From the NCBI GenBank assembly GCA_964557845.1, contig CAZLBV010000347.1, forward strand, positions 1 to 25,198: 25,198 nucleotides of DNA, written 5' to 3'. The notes beneath the pieces are model-generated. The model had not been told where the DNA came from, searched no databases, and was given only the letters and a program-made list of their open reading frames with translations. The position numbers and the translations under genes are program-made. Below, piece after piece: positions 14,838-22,952 of this stretch (position 1 is the stretch's first letter; every line of letters begins with the position of its first letter). The DNA comes from CAZLBV01 sp964557845. GTDB taxonomy: Bacteria > Acidobacteriota > Aminicenantia > Aminicenantales > Aminicenantaceae.

Positions 14838-17675
14838 ATGAAAAGAATTAAATATGCCGCAGTTATTCCCCTTCTATTGATTCTATTTCTGGGTGGGGTG
14901 AATATCTATAATAAGTTTACCTGGAAGGAACCTACTGACGGAGTTATCTGGAGAGAAACTTCCCAGGGATTGATGGCGGTCAAGATCGAAGAAAACAGTC
15001 CGGCAGATTTCGCCGGTATAAAAGAAGGCGATATTCTCTATGAGATCAATAATATCGATGTCAATACCAGAATAGATGTGGCTAGAAACCTCTGGATCTG
15101 GGATCAGGAAAACAGAAGAGTTCCTTATCAATTCACACATGAAGTCGATATCATATCACCCAAATTATCCTTGACCAAAAAAAGTGTCAACCCATTGTAT
15201 TTTTATTTCGCCTTAATTGGTTTTACCACTATTATCATCGCGGTGATAGTATTCGTTAGAGCCAGGCGACCTTACACGATCCCTACAATTTTCTATTTTG
15301 TGATTTCCTTTGTTTTTTATTGTTTTTATGTCTTTTCACCCACAGGAAGATTGGATACTTTGGATTCAGTTTTTTACTGGCTGGATAAAACAGCTTTTCT
15401 TGTTTTTCCACCTTTGCTTTTTCATTTTTTCCTTCTTTTCCCTAAACGCTCTAAAAGCCTTCGTAAAAAAATCATTTCTATTCACTTACTGTATATTCCG
15501 GCTGTAGTTCTTTTACTGGCAAAAATTTTTATATGTCTGCCTAATATTTTTAAATTCAATCAGAGATTCATTCTTCAGTTCCTGGACACTTCGGAAAAAC
15601 TCGAATTCATACATTTCAGCTTATTTTCCCTATGTACCCTTGTACTTGTACTTTACGATACGATCAAGTCGACAAATCATATTATAAAAAAACAATTAAA
15701 ATGGCTCTCAAATGGATTAGCCCTTGGTGTCTTACCCTTCACAATCTTTTATGCCTTTCCTTATATCCTGGGTGATATCCCTTCAAAAGCTGCGGAATTG
15801 ACAGTTGTGCTGCAGGCACTATTACCCCTTACCTTTGTCTACTCGATCTCCAAATACAGGCTCGCCGATCTTGAAGTTATCCTTAAAAAGGCTGTTCCTC
15901 TCATTGTTTCGTTTGCATTGATCGCAGTTGTGTATCTTATAGTGAGCACTCAAACAAATCTTTTGCCGGAAAACCGCCTCCAGGCAATTATTTTAGGATT
16001 ACTGGCGATCGTACTGGGTGCCACTTTATTTACGCCCTTAAAAAGATTATTCCAGTACATCATGGATAGATTAATGTACAAAAGGAGCTTCCAGTACCGT
16101 CGAACGCTCTTATCCATCAGTCAAGAGATCAGCCGTGAAAGAAACCTTCAAAAATTATCAGAAGCCATTCTGGAACACATAGCCAATGCTCTTTCTTTAA
16201 AATGTATAGCTCTCCTTTTACCGGAAGATAACCGAAAAAATGTTTTTCATATCATGAAACATCAAGGAGAAAAACTCTCCTGCGGACCCTATGTCAAATT
16301 TGATCCCCGGTTTTATGAATATTTAAAAGAGAATGAATTTCTCTCATTTTTCTCTTTCTCTGATAAAAAAGATCTCCAGCAAAAATTCGAAGAGATGGAA
16401 AAGATCGGCTTTTATCATTTTATGCCCTTAAAGGTAGAAGATAAGATAATCGGTTGTCTCGGTATGGGCAAAAAAACGGATGATACTTATCTCAGCCGGG
16501 AAGACTGGGAGCTCCTCAGAACAATCTCATCTCCTGTAGCCCTCGCTCTTGAGAATGCTTATCTTTACAATCAGATCATCGTCAGGGCTCTCGAATTCGA
16601 ACGCCTAAAGGATTACAGCGAAAACATAATTGAGAGCTTGACAGTGGGAGTAGTCGTTTTGGATAAACGAGGCAAGATCACAGGCTGGAATCGTGTCATG
16701 GAAGATACTTTTTCCCGAAAAAAAGAAGAGGTATTAGAAAAGAGCTTGCTGGAATTGTTCGGCAAGAAAAATTACGCAGCGCTATTCCCCTCAGACACCC
16801 AACAAGAATACAGAATATTAACAGAAATAACGTTAAATATATATCCGGGTAAAGAAAAAATTTTTGATATCGTGAAAACTCCTCTCTTGGATAATAATAT
16901 GAATCCTTACGGTACTGTCATTGTATTCGAAGATATAACGGATAAGATCGCTCTTCAGCATCAAGCCCTTCAATCAGAAAAATTAGCCTCTATTGGGCTG
17001 CTCTCAGCAGGCGTGGCACATGAGATCAACACTCCTTTAACCGGAATCTCAAGCTATGTCCAACTACTTCAAAAAAAACTTCTGGACAGCCCTCATTCAG
17101 AAATATTGAAAAAGATCGACAATCAAACAGAGAGAGTAGCAAGGATAGTGAAAAATCTTCTGAATTTTGCCAGGAATCCTTCTGATTCAGCTTTTCATGA
17201 AGTCGATCTCAAAGAAAATCTCCAAGGAATCATTTCACTCATTGACTATAAATTGAAAACAATGAACATTGATCTTCAGCTCAACATCGAACCAGTTAAA
17301 CCGATCTGGGCTCAGGGTGAACAGCTCCAGCAGGTTTTTATTAACATAATCCTAAATGCTATCGATGCTATGCCGGATGGGGGAACCCTAAAAATAGAGC
17401 TCTTCTCAAAAAATAAAACAGCCATCATTAAGATAACGGATACGGGGACCGGGATCAAAGAGCAGTATCTCCCTAATATTTTTGACCCTTTCTTCACTAC
17501 CAAAGGTGTGGGTAAAGGAACAGGGCTTGGTTTATCCATCAGTTATGCTATTATAAAAGAGCATGAAGGTCAGATCACTGTGGACAGCACACCGGGAAAG
17601 GGATCTGTTTTCACCATAAATATTCCCATGAATTTAGAAAAAAAAATTAAAATGAGCGATTCGGCGTATTCATAA
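14838..17675 (+). CDS. Membrane sensor histidine kinase with PDZ, multi-TM, GAF and PAS domains
   Basis: A 945-residue two-component sensor. Order: membrane anchor (about residues 5-24); an extracytoplasmic PDZ-like domain (about 30-105, 'VKIEENSPADFAGIKEGDILYEINNIDV'); about eight membrane helices (about 118-395); a GAF domain (about 425-575); a PAS domain (about 600-710, 'ENIIESLTVGVVVLDKRGKITGWN'); HisKA with phospho-acceptor His728 in 'GVAHEINTPLTG'; and HATPase_c with N-box 'NIILNAIDAMPDGG', G1 'DTGTGI', F-box 'FDPFFTTK' and G2 'GKGTGLGLS'. All kinase motifs are intact. The multi-helix plus GAF layout recalls PrsK-type kinases. The response regulator starts 10 bp downstream and is the expected phosphate acceptor. 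The ligand is unknown; the PDZ suggests binding of a protein C-terminus in the periplasm. Confidence 0.9.
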   Translation: MKRIKYAAVIPLLLILFLGGVNIYNKFTWKEPTDGVIWRETSQGLMAVKIEENSPADFAGIKEGDILYEINNIDVNTRIDVARNLWIWDQENRRVPYQFTHEVDIISPKLSLTKKSVNPLYFYFALIGFTTIIIAVIVFVRARRPYTIPTIFYFVISFVFYCFYVFSPTGRLDTLDSVFYWLDKTAFLVFPPLLFHFFLLFPKRSKSLRKKIISIHLLYIPAVVLLLAKIFICLPNIFKFNQRFILQFLDTSEKLEFIHFSLFSLCTLVLVLYDTIKSTNHIIKKQLKWLSNGLALGVLPFTIFYAFPYILGDIPSKAAELTVVLQALLPLTFVYSISKYRLADLEVILKKAVPLIVSFALIAVVYLIVSTQTNLLPENRLQAIILGLLAIVLGATLFTPLKRLFQYIMDRLMYKRSFQYRRTLLSISQEISRERNLQKLSEAILEHIANALSLKCIALLLPEDNRKNVFHIMKHQGEKLSCGPYVKFDPRFYEYLKENEFLSFFSFSDKKDLQQKFEEMEKIGFYHFMPLKVEDKIIGCLGMGKKTDDTYLSREDWELLRTISSPVALALENAYLYNQIIVRALEFERLKDYSENIIESLTVGVVVLDKRGKITGWNRVMEDTFSRKKEEVLEKSLLELFGKKNYAALFPSDTQQEYRILTEITLNIYPGKEKIFDIVKTPLLDNNMNPYGTVIVFEDITDKIALQHQALQSEKLASIGLLSAGVAHEINTPLTGISSYVQLLQKKLLDSPHSEILKKIDNQTERVARIVKNLLNFARNPSDSAFHEVDLKENLQGIISLIDYKLKTMNIDLQLNIEPVKPIWAQGEQLQQVFINIILNAIDAMPDGGTLKIELFSKNKTAIIKITDTGTGIKEQYLPNIFDPFFTTKGVGKGTGLGLSISYAIIKEHEGQITVDSTPGKGSVFTINIPMNLEKKIKMSDSAYS

Positions 17676-17685
17676 ATAAAAAACC

Positions 17686-19068
17686 ATGTCACAGAAAAAA
17701 ACTATTCACATAATTGACGATGAGCCTATTATCCATGAGGTTCTGGCAGAACTTCTTACCTCTGAAGGATATGAAATCGAAAGTTCTTACAGCGGCGAAG
17801 AAGCATTAAATAAACATGCCTCACAAACTTTTGATCTTGTCCTGCTTGATCTCCTTATGCCCGGTTTGGACGGATTGACCGTCCTCGAGCGACTCAAGCA
17901 GCTCGATCCCTCTAATGTTGTTATCATAATTACAGCTTACGCCTCGGTAGAATCAGCCATTTCAGCCATGAAATCCGGCGCCTTCGACTATGTTCAGAAA
18001 CCATTTAAACACGATGAGCTTTTATTGAATGTAGCCCGTGCAATTGAACACAAACGTCTCCAGGTAGAAAATATTCATCTGAAAAATCAGCTTAAAAAGA
18101 CATTTAGTTTTGAAAAAATAATCGGGAAGAGCATTATCATGCAGAACGTGTTTGAAGTCATAAAAGCCGCCGCCCCGACACGAAGCACCATACTTATTCA
18201 AGGTGAAAGTGGGACCGGAAAAGAACTGGTCGCCAAAGCGATCCATACCAATAGTGATAGATCTGATTTCCCTTTCATCACAGTAAACAGTGGTTCTCTT
18301 CCTCCCGATTTGCTGGAAAGCCATCTATTCGGACATGTTAAAGGAGCTTTTACAGGAGCTGTAAACCAGAAACAAGGTCTTTTTGAAGCAGCCGATAGAG
18401 GCACGATTTTTTTCGATGAAATCTCTTCTGTCAATTTAGAAACTCAGGCTAAATTACTGCGGGTAATGCAAGAAAAAGAATTCATGCGTTTGGGGGGCAC
18501 AAAAACAATCAAAGTTGACGTTCGAGTGATTGCCGCCACAAATACAGATCTTGAAGATATGATAAAAGCCAATAGATTTCGGGAAGACCTTTTTTACCGT
18601 TTAAATGTTATTATGATAGAACTGCCACCTTTAAGGGATAGAAAAGAGGATATTCCTCTGCTTGTAAAGCATTTCATAGACCATTACAGCCTCGAAAATA
18701 ACAAAGAAATACAGGGTGTTGATAATGATGTCCTGGAAATATTAGATTCCTACAATTGGCCCGGTAATATTCGAGAATTGGAAAACCTGATAGAGAGGGC
18801 GGTGGTACTGACACGGGAACCCCGAATATCAAAGGCTAATTTACCCCCCTTTTTACTGAATCCAGTTCAAAAAAACGATTCATCCTTTCTTGAAATAAAT
18901 TCGGATCTAAGCCTGAAAGAACAAACTGAAATACTTCAAAAAAAAGTCATATATAATGCCCTAAAAAGATCCAAAGGAATCCAGAAGAGGGCTGCAGCTA
19001 TTCTTGGAGTTAAACCAACCACCTTGAATGAAATGATCAAAAGGCTGGGAATCGATTCATCTGAATAA
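17686..19068 (+). CDS. NtrC-family sigma-54-dependent response regulator
   Basis: A 460-residue regulator. The receiver domain (about 5-118) has the acidic pair Asp11/Asp12 and phospho-acceptor Asp55 in 'LVLLDLLMPG', and a conserved Lys in 'VQKPFK'. The AAA+ domain (about 140-375) has Walker A GESGTGKE, the sigma-54-contacting loop GAFTGA, Walker B 'GTIFFDE', and the arginine-finger region 'FREDLFYRLNV'. A Fis-type helix-turn-helix lies at about 420-455 ('IQKRAAAILGVKPTTLNEMIKRLGI'). The loop sequence and intact ATPase motifs mean it should activate sigma-54 promoters. It is the partner of the upstream kinase. No clear -24/-12 promoter was found here, so its targets may be elsewhere. The last 12 bp overlap the convergent peptidase gene. 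Confidence 0.95.
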   Translation: MSQKKTIHIIDDEPIIHEVLAELLTSEGYEIESSYSGEEALNKHASQTFDLVLLDLLMPGLDGLTVLERLKQLDPSNVVIIITAYASVESAISAMKSGAFDYVQKPFKHDELLLNVARAIEHKRLQVENIHLKNQLKKTFSFEKIIGKSIIMQNVFEVIKAAAPTRSTILIQGESGTGKELVAKAIHTNSDRSDFPFITVNSGSLPPDLLESHLFGHVKGAFTGAVNQKQGLFEAADRGTIFFDEISSVNLETQAKLLRVMQEKEFMRLGGTKTIKVDVRVIAATNTDLEDMIKANRFREDLFYRLNVIMIELPPLRDRKEDIPLLVKHFIDHYSLENNKEIQGVDNDVLEILDSYNWPGNIRELENLIERAVVLTREPRISKANLPPFLLNPVQKNDSSFLEINSDLSLKEQTEILQKKVIYNALKRSKGIQKRAAAILGVKPTTLNEMIKRLGIDSSE

Positions 19069-21675
19069 AGCAGGAACCCTTTCCTTATTATTTATCCTAA
19101 TATTTTTTGGTTTATGGAGAGTATTAAAGGTATAGTATTCTGTCATCCTATCGACGACCACCCTTTTCTCCATTTTTTCCCCTTTTTCCTCCCACGCAAT
19201 AAAAAGCGGAAACACAAAACGCTCTTTTAGTTGTGCTACTCTAATGCTCAGTTCATATCCATTTTTATTTTTATTTATTGAGTAGTCGGTTCTTAACTCG
19301 GGCAAATGGTATGAATATAACCATTGATCGAAAAAAACAGATAAATCGCGGTCCGTAATATCCTGGAAGGTCCGGATGAAATCATATGTTCTTGCAGACA
19401 TGAATTTAAAATTTCGGTAAAACTTCTGCAGCCCATAAAAAAACAGATCTTCCCCTATAAGATCTTTCAACATAAAGAGAACAAGAGCAGCTTTATTGTA
19501 GATGATCGCCTGGTAGGCATCGAAATCAAAATAGCTTATTCGGGAGCCCATTGTAATGGCCCCCCATTCTGAATACTTTTTCACTGATTTGTTAAGCCTT
19601 TCCATAATTTTTTCATAAACCTTATCTCCATACTTTTCTGCCAAATATATTACAGAAGCGAATTGAGCTAATCCCTCACTCAACCATTGGTCACTATAAG
19701 AATCCCATCCCAGACTTTGTCCCCACCACTGGTGAGCGATCTCATGGGAAATATAATACTCCTTCCATCTAGAAAGATCGATGGGGCTGGAAAATTTCAG
19801 TTTATACTCGATATCCGGCCGGATGGGAGGTTGATTCAAAACAATAAATGAAGCAGGACTATGCCCTCCGAATGTATTCCAAGTTCTCTGTACTAAGCTT
19901 AATTTCTCATAGGGGAAAATACCGAATTTTTCTTGATAAAATCTTACAATATCATGGGATTCACTTAGGACATCAAACTGATAATTTCTGGAATCAACGG
20001 TTCTATATAAATTGATCATTGGAGAACCATTGTCTCCATCGAATTTCCGGAATTTTCCCACAATAAAGGATAGATACCTAACCGGTTTATCTATTTCAAA
20101 AACAAAGACCGAATTACCGACATTTTCGAGATCCTCAACTCTTTCCATGTCCAGGATTTTGGATTTTTCAACCAGACTTCCATTGGATATACAGGAATAT
20201 CGTGGAGGCACAAAAACCCTGAGCCGGGCAGTAAAAAAATCATCTTCTGATGGAGAAGGATACCAATACATGGATTGACTGAACAGATACGTATCAAACG
20301 TAAATGGAATGAGATTATATGATTCAGATACCTGAGAGATTGTGATAACATCGCTCATTTGTCGCTCAGTTTCGATCTTGCCCCGGTAAAACACATCAAT
20401 AAAAAAATCCTCTCCTCGGGGCGGAAAATTTAAAAAATAAACATATAAGGTTTTTCTCAGTTTATCTTGAGTATAATACATGGTGTAGTTGTCTTCATCC
20501 GCAATGCGTAAAATTTCTATATTTGAATTGATCTTGAGCTTTATACCATCGAGTGAATTGACCATTGAAATCAGATTGATCCGTGCTTTCCCGGAAATAA
20601 AAGATTCATTAGGATTGAAATCGATATCGATTTGATAGTCTTTTATTCTATATTTTTCCCCAAATTGAATGAACAGTGTCCGCTTGCCTTCTGACATCTG
20701 AGGTGAATATAGATTTAAGATCCGGCCTTCAGACCACTGGAAAAGATTGATCTCTTCCTCGGCAAAAGGGGAATAAATATAGGTGAAAATCCCCTGTTTC
20801 TTTGTTTCAAATTCAAAGACCGTCTCCTCTCCTTGGGGCAAAAAAGAGAGTAATTCATTATTTAGAGAATTTTGGATGGTAAATGAACGGGAATAATGTT
20901 TGGTAAATAAAGAATAAGCTTTTTTCTTTTCTGATTCATTGACTGGCTCATAGAACTCTTTCTTTTTCTTGATGGTCACATTATTTTCAAAGAAATTATT
21001 AGAAAACCGCAGATAAGCATATTCCAGTTCGTCTTCCAGGGTTCTGGTTTTAAAGACTAGTTCAAGTTGATGTTTTTCCCGGTCGAGAGATGGAGAAAAC
21101 CATATTTTCCCCTCTCCGATCACAATAAGTGCGGTTTCTAAATCAGGAAGATTATCATAGAAGACCAATGCATCACGGAACTGAAGTTTTATGTCATGAT
21201 GGGTTATTTCAAAAAAATCAACTTTTTCAACTCTTTCCGAAGGCATATTGATCTTATATAAATCTTTGCTGCTGCCGTAATCCTGCTTGTCCGTCAACTG
21301 CCATTTCTCATCACTGAAACTGGCTTTCAATGCCCAATTCTCAATGTACACGCTTGACTCATTTTCGAACATTACTCTCAAAACAATATCCGCCTGGCCC
21401 GGACTTGTTTCGCGATGGAACACTTTAAAAACCGAGATAGCCGTCATCCCCAGGTCATTCATCATACTCTTGAGTACAGCTTCTTCTGTATGCCTTAAAT
21501 CAGGTGAAAATAAGGAATAATAATCAAGAAAATTCTTTGATTGTAGTGACTCGCGGATGTTTTTTATAAATTCATCAACATCTGGACGTTCAGAGAGGGA
21601 ATAACCTAAAAATGAGCAGAAAAAATACAAGACCAGAAGAGTCCATACAATTCTTATCGAAGGGAAGTTCCTCAT
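19057..21675 (-). CDS. Secreted M1-family (gluzincin) metallopeptidase
   Basis: An 872-residue protein with an N-terminal signal peptide (MRNFPSIR, hydrophobic to about residue 26). The zinc site HEIAHQWWGQ is at about residues 645-654, with the third ligand in 'LSEGLAQF' 18 residues after the second His, the exact M1 spacing. The ~300 residues before the M1 N-terminal beta domain ('KDYQIDIDFNPNESFISGKARINL', about 345 on) are an extra region, starting with an NTF2-like stretch (about 30-130). Where M1 aminopeptidases usually have GAMEN, this protein reads GGHSPAS, so substrate end recognition may differ. A catalytic Tyr candidate lies in 'DAYQAIIYNKAALVL'. It probably trims peptides in the periplasm. 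It overlaps the response regulator end by 12 bp and has no strong ribosome site. Confidence 0.88.
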   Translation of the reverse strand: MRNFPSIRIVWTLLVLYFFCSFLGYSLSERPDVDEFIKNIRESLQSKNFLDYYSLFSPDLRHTEEAVLKSMMNDLGMTAISVFKVFHRETSPGQADIVLRVMFENESSVYIENWALKASFSDEKWQLTDKQDYGSSKDLYKINMPSERVEKVDFFEITHHDIKLQFRDALVFYDNLPDLETALIVIGEGKIWFSPSLDREKHQLELVFKTRTLEDELEYAYLRFSNNFFENNVTIKKKKEFYEPVNESEKKKAYSLFTKHYSRSFTIQNSLNNELLSFLPQGEETVFEFETKKQGIFTYIYSPFAEEEINLFQWSEGRILNLYSPQMSEGKRTLFIQFGEKYRIKDYQIDIDFNPNESFISGKARINLISMVNSLDGIKLKINSNIEILRIADEDNYTMYYTQDKLRKTLYVYFLNFPPRGEDFFIDVFYRGKIETERQMSDVITISQVSESYNLIPFTFDTYLFSQSMYWYPSPSEDDFFTARLRVFVPPRYSCISNGSLVEKSKILDMERVEDLENVGNSVFVFEIDKPVRYLSFIVGKFRKFDGDNGSPMINLYRTVDSRNYQFDVLSESHDIVRFYQEKFGIFPYEKLSLVQRTWNTFGGHSPASFIVLNQPPIRPDIEYKLKFSSPIDLSRWKEYYISHEIAHQWWGQSLGWDSYSDQWLSEGLAQFASVIYLAEKYGDKVYEKIMERLNKSVKKYSEWGAITMGSRISYFDFDAYQAIIYNKAALVLFMLKDLIGEDLFFYGLQKFYRNFKFMSARTYDFIRTFQDITDRDLSVFFDQWLYSYHLPELRTDYSINKNKNGYELSIRVAQLKERFVFPLFIAWEEKGEKMEKRVVVDRMTEYYTFNTLHKPKNIRINNKERVPALFR

Positions 21676-21813
21676 ATTTAATATTTTAGCAGAAATAGGG
21701 ATTTATTTATAGATGGGATTACCCCAGACAAAATTTATCATCAAGCAGAATTAAGCGAAATTTTTGCTTTTTTTTTCAGGAGATCTTTTGATTTTTCGAA
21801 TTAGTCTGTCAGG

Positions 21814-22278
21814 TTAAGACACTCCCCCCTGGTCCTTGGACATTTTTAGATTTCTTCTATTCCGGTTGAACTCTTCTTCCCATGTGATAAAACTATGGAA
21901 ATACACATTGTCATCTTCATGAATGCCTCGCGTTATTTCAGTTATGTGTGATGAGGTCGCCCCAAAAGCTTCAATTGCATAAAACAAACCCTTTTCGGGG
22001 TCAACCGTGTCTCCGCAAGTGTAAAAATCAAGGGCTCCATATCTATATTCCGGCCATGTATGTGTGGAAATATGTGATTCTGAGATCACAACAATTCCAC
22101 TTACTCCCGAGGGTGGAAGCCGGTTAAATGAAACTGCCCAAACTGTTGCTCCGGCTAATTCAGCAGCTTTAACCAGAATTTGTTGTACTTTAGCTACGTT
22201 CCCGATTATTTCCGGATCACACCCTGATGCCTCAGCAATATAATGATGACCTATTGTATCAAATACTTTTTCTTCCAT
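21814..22278 (-). CDS. speD: S-adenosylmethionine decarboxylase proenzyme (prokaryotic class 1B)
   Basis: SpeD makes decarboxylated SAM, the aminopropyl donor for spermidine. With the ATG at 22278 (154 residues) the processing site falls at Glu67-Ser68 in 'ISESHISTHTWPE'. Ser68 becomes the pyruvoyl group after self-cleavage. His73 and Cys88 ('FYTCGD') fall at +5 and +20 from it, the same spacing as Ser63/His68/Cys83 of the Thermotoga enzyme. Small size and these residues give the short class 1B form. The upstream in-frame ATG at 22356 would add 26 unrelated residues and lacks a ribosome site. No spermidine synthase gene lies in the window. The tail after 'SFITWEEEF' is a short basic extension. 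Confidence 0.95.
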   Translation of the reverse strand: MEEKVFDTIGHHYIAEASGCDPEIIGNVAKVQQILVKAAELAGATVWAVSFNRLPPSGVSGIVVISESHISTHTWPEYRYGALDFYTCGDTVDPEKGLFYAIEAFGATSSHITEITRGIHEDDNVYFHSFITWEEEFNRNRRNLKMSKDQGGVS

Positions 22279-22284
22279 AACAAA

Positions 22285-22290
22285 TCTCCT
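22285..22290 (-). promoter_or_regulatory. speD: Ribosome binding site that decides the speD start
   Basis: AGGAGA on the minus strand ends 6 bases before the ATG at 22278. It fixes this start over the ATG 78 bases upstream, and the resulting N-terminus MEEKVFDTIGHHYI matches SpeD proteins. Confidence 0.85.
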
Positions 22291-22380
22291 TCCAAAAAAA
22301 CCAGCTATGATTTTATGCCTATTCAGGATAAAAATGCAATTTATAATTATAATCATTTGTTAATATTGATTCAATTAAAA

Positions 22381-22415
22381 AATGCTGCGTCGCCTTGAAA
22401 AGACTTCGGCTCGCC
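22381..22415 (-). repeat. Structured repeat, truncated fragment in reverse orientation
   Basis: Read on the minus strand from 22415, GGCGAGCCGAAG is identical to the start of the copy at 25131, and the next 11 bases (TCTTTTCAAGG) match it at 8 positions. The match stops there and no 3' half follows. In its place, going on down the minus strand, is GCATTTTTT, similar to an arm end of the inverted-repeat modules. Confidence 0.6.
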
Positions 22416-22484
22416 CCACCCATCTTAACTCAAGGAAGCGGAATTTTCGTTCTTGGCGAATTCTCGAAGTAACATGGATTATTT

Positions 22485-22585
22485 GCGCGTCGAGGTTAGT
22501 CCAAACACAAGATGCCTCGAGTGAAGATGTATGTGTAATACCTCGAACTCGGGGCAGTGAAGTGTTTGGGCTGAGATCGGCGCGC
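22485..22585 (+). repeat. Structured interspersed repeat, copy B
   Basis: Helix I: GCGCGTC (22485-22491) with GGCGCGC (22579-22585), 7 of 7. Helix II: 22496-22508 with 22562-22574, 13 of 13 counting G-U. Helix III: GCCTCGAGT (22514-22522) with ACTCGGGGC (22547-22555), 9 of 9. Terminal hairpin: GTAT (22529-22532) with ATAC (22538-22541). The facing GAGG and GAGAT strands between helices I and II match copies A and C. Helix I and part of helix II differ in sequence from copy C but still pair. Unlike A and C, it has no inverted-repeat module after it. Confidence 0.87.
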
Positions 22586-22666
22586 CCCTCCTTCCCATTC
22601 TCTCCCTCCCGCCTTCCCTTAAGCAGAACGTAATTATCGATTAGCAAATTAACGCTATGCATGAAT

Positions 22667-22716
22667 CATTAGCGGCCCGAGGTTGCTGCTAGACGAATTA
22701 ACGAAGTTGTCTGGAG
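22667..22716 (+). repeat. Partial copy of the repeat start
   Basis: The 18 bases at 22667-22684 (CATTAGCGGCCCGAGGTT) match the start of copy C at 22717-22734 (CATTAGCGGATCAAGGTT) at 15 positions, exactly 50 bp apart. The piece then diverges, and only a short hairpin AGACGA/TTGTCT (22691-22712) follows. It looks like a collapsed or deleted copy next to a full one. Confidence 0.55.
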
Positions 22717-22718
22717 CA

Positions 22719-22825
22719 TTAGCGGATCAAGGTTAGTGCAAATACAAAACGCATCGATTGAAGATGTAGTATACTACCTCGAAATCGATGCGGGGAAGTA
22801 TTTGTGCTGAGATTGGTCCGCCTAA
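22719..22825 (+). repeat. Structured interspersed repeat, copy C (best paired)
   Basis: Helix I: GCGGATC (22722-22728) with GGTCCGC (22815-22821), extended by TTA/TAA across one bulged C. Helix II: 22733-22745 with 22798-22810, 13 of 13 counting G-U. Helix III: CGCATCGATT (22750-22759) with AATCGATGCG (22783-22792), 10 perfect pairs. Terminal hairpin: GTAGTATACTAC (22766-22777). It is followed 4 bp later by inverted-repeat module 2, as copy A is by module 1. Confidence 0.9.
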
Positions 22826-22829
22826 AAGG

Positions 22830-22944
22830 TAAAAGAGGCCGATAATAAATTTAAAAGGGATAACGTTCCCTCCTAAATTTTAGATTATTGGATGAAAGAT
22901 ATTACCAAATGAATATATTTTTTGGCTGTCATCGGCCTATTTTA
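22830..22944. repeat. Inverted-repeat-bounded module 2 (~115 bp)
   Basis: Arms TAAAAGAGGCCGAT (22830-22843) and ATCGGCCTATTTTA (22931-22944) pair at 13 of 14 positions around 87 bases. Compared with modules 1 and 3 the arm core has changed from ATGCCGAT to AGGCCGAT, with the matching change ATCGGCAT to ATCGGCCT in the other arm, so pairing is kept. The interior shows patchy likeness to module 1 (GAAAGAT block, then AT-rich, ending TGTC against TGTTC). It ends 8 bp past the Lrp-type gene's stop codon and could end that transcript. Confidence 0.75.
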
Positions 22945-22952
22945 CTAATGCT

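Larger units (their letters stand above)
22357..22952. other. Gene-free repeat-rich interval between speD and the Lrp-type gene
   Basis: About 600 bp with no convincing gene. It holds, in order, a minus-strand fragment of the structured repeat (22381-22415), an imperfect hairpin (22431-22455), full copy B (22485-22585), a pyrimidine-rich stretch (about 22586-22620), a short partial copy (22667-22716), full copy C (22719-22825) and inverted-repeat module 2 (22830-22944). The open frames across it are products of the repeats: the minus-strand peptide NTSLPRVR also appears in an equivalent frame through copy A at 13001. Confidence 0.8.

Noticed and set aside
21751..21776. Stem-loop with T-run (AAGCGAAA...TTTGC then T's) between the peptidase and speD
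   Set aside because: It would work as a terminator only on the plus strand, where no gene ends; both neighbours are on the minus strand. The stem is short and AT-rich.
22279..22356. N-terminal extension of SpeD from the ATG at 22356
   Set aside because: The ATG at 22278 has a strong AGGAGA site and gives the standard SpeD N-terminus; the extension is unrelated hydrophobic sequence.
22375..22662. 95-residue minus and 83-residue plus open frames between speD and the Lrp-type gene
   Set aside because: They overlap each other and the repeat copies, have no family resemblance and share repeat-derived peptides with the frame at 12998-13225.
22485..22825. Possible integron attC array or CRISPR
   Set aside because: Copies lack the RYYYAAC/GTTRRRY core sites of attC, no integrase or gene cassettes are present, and spacing and length do not suit CRISPR repeats with spacers.
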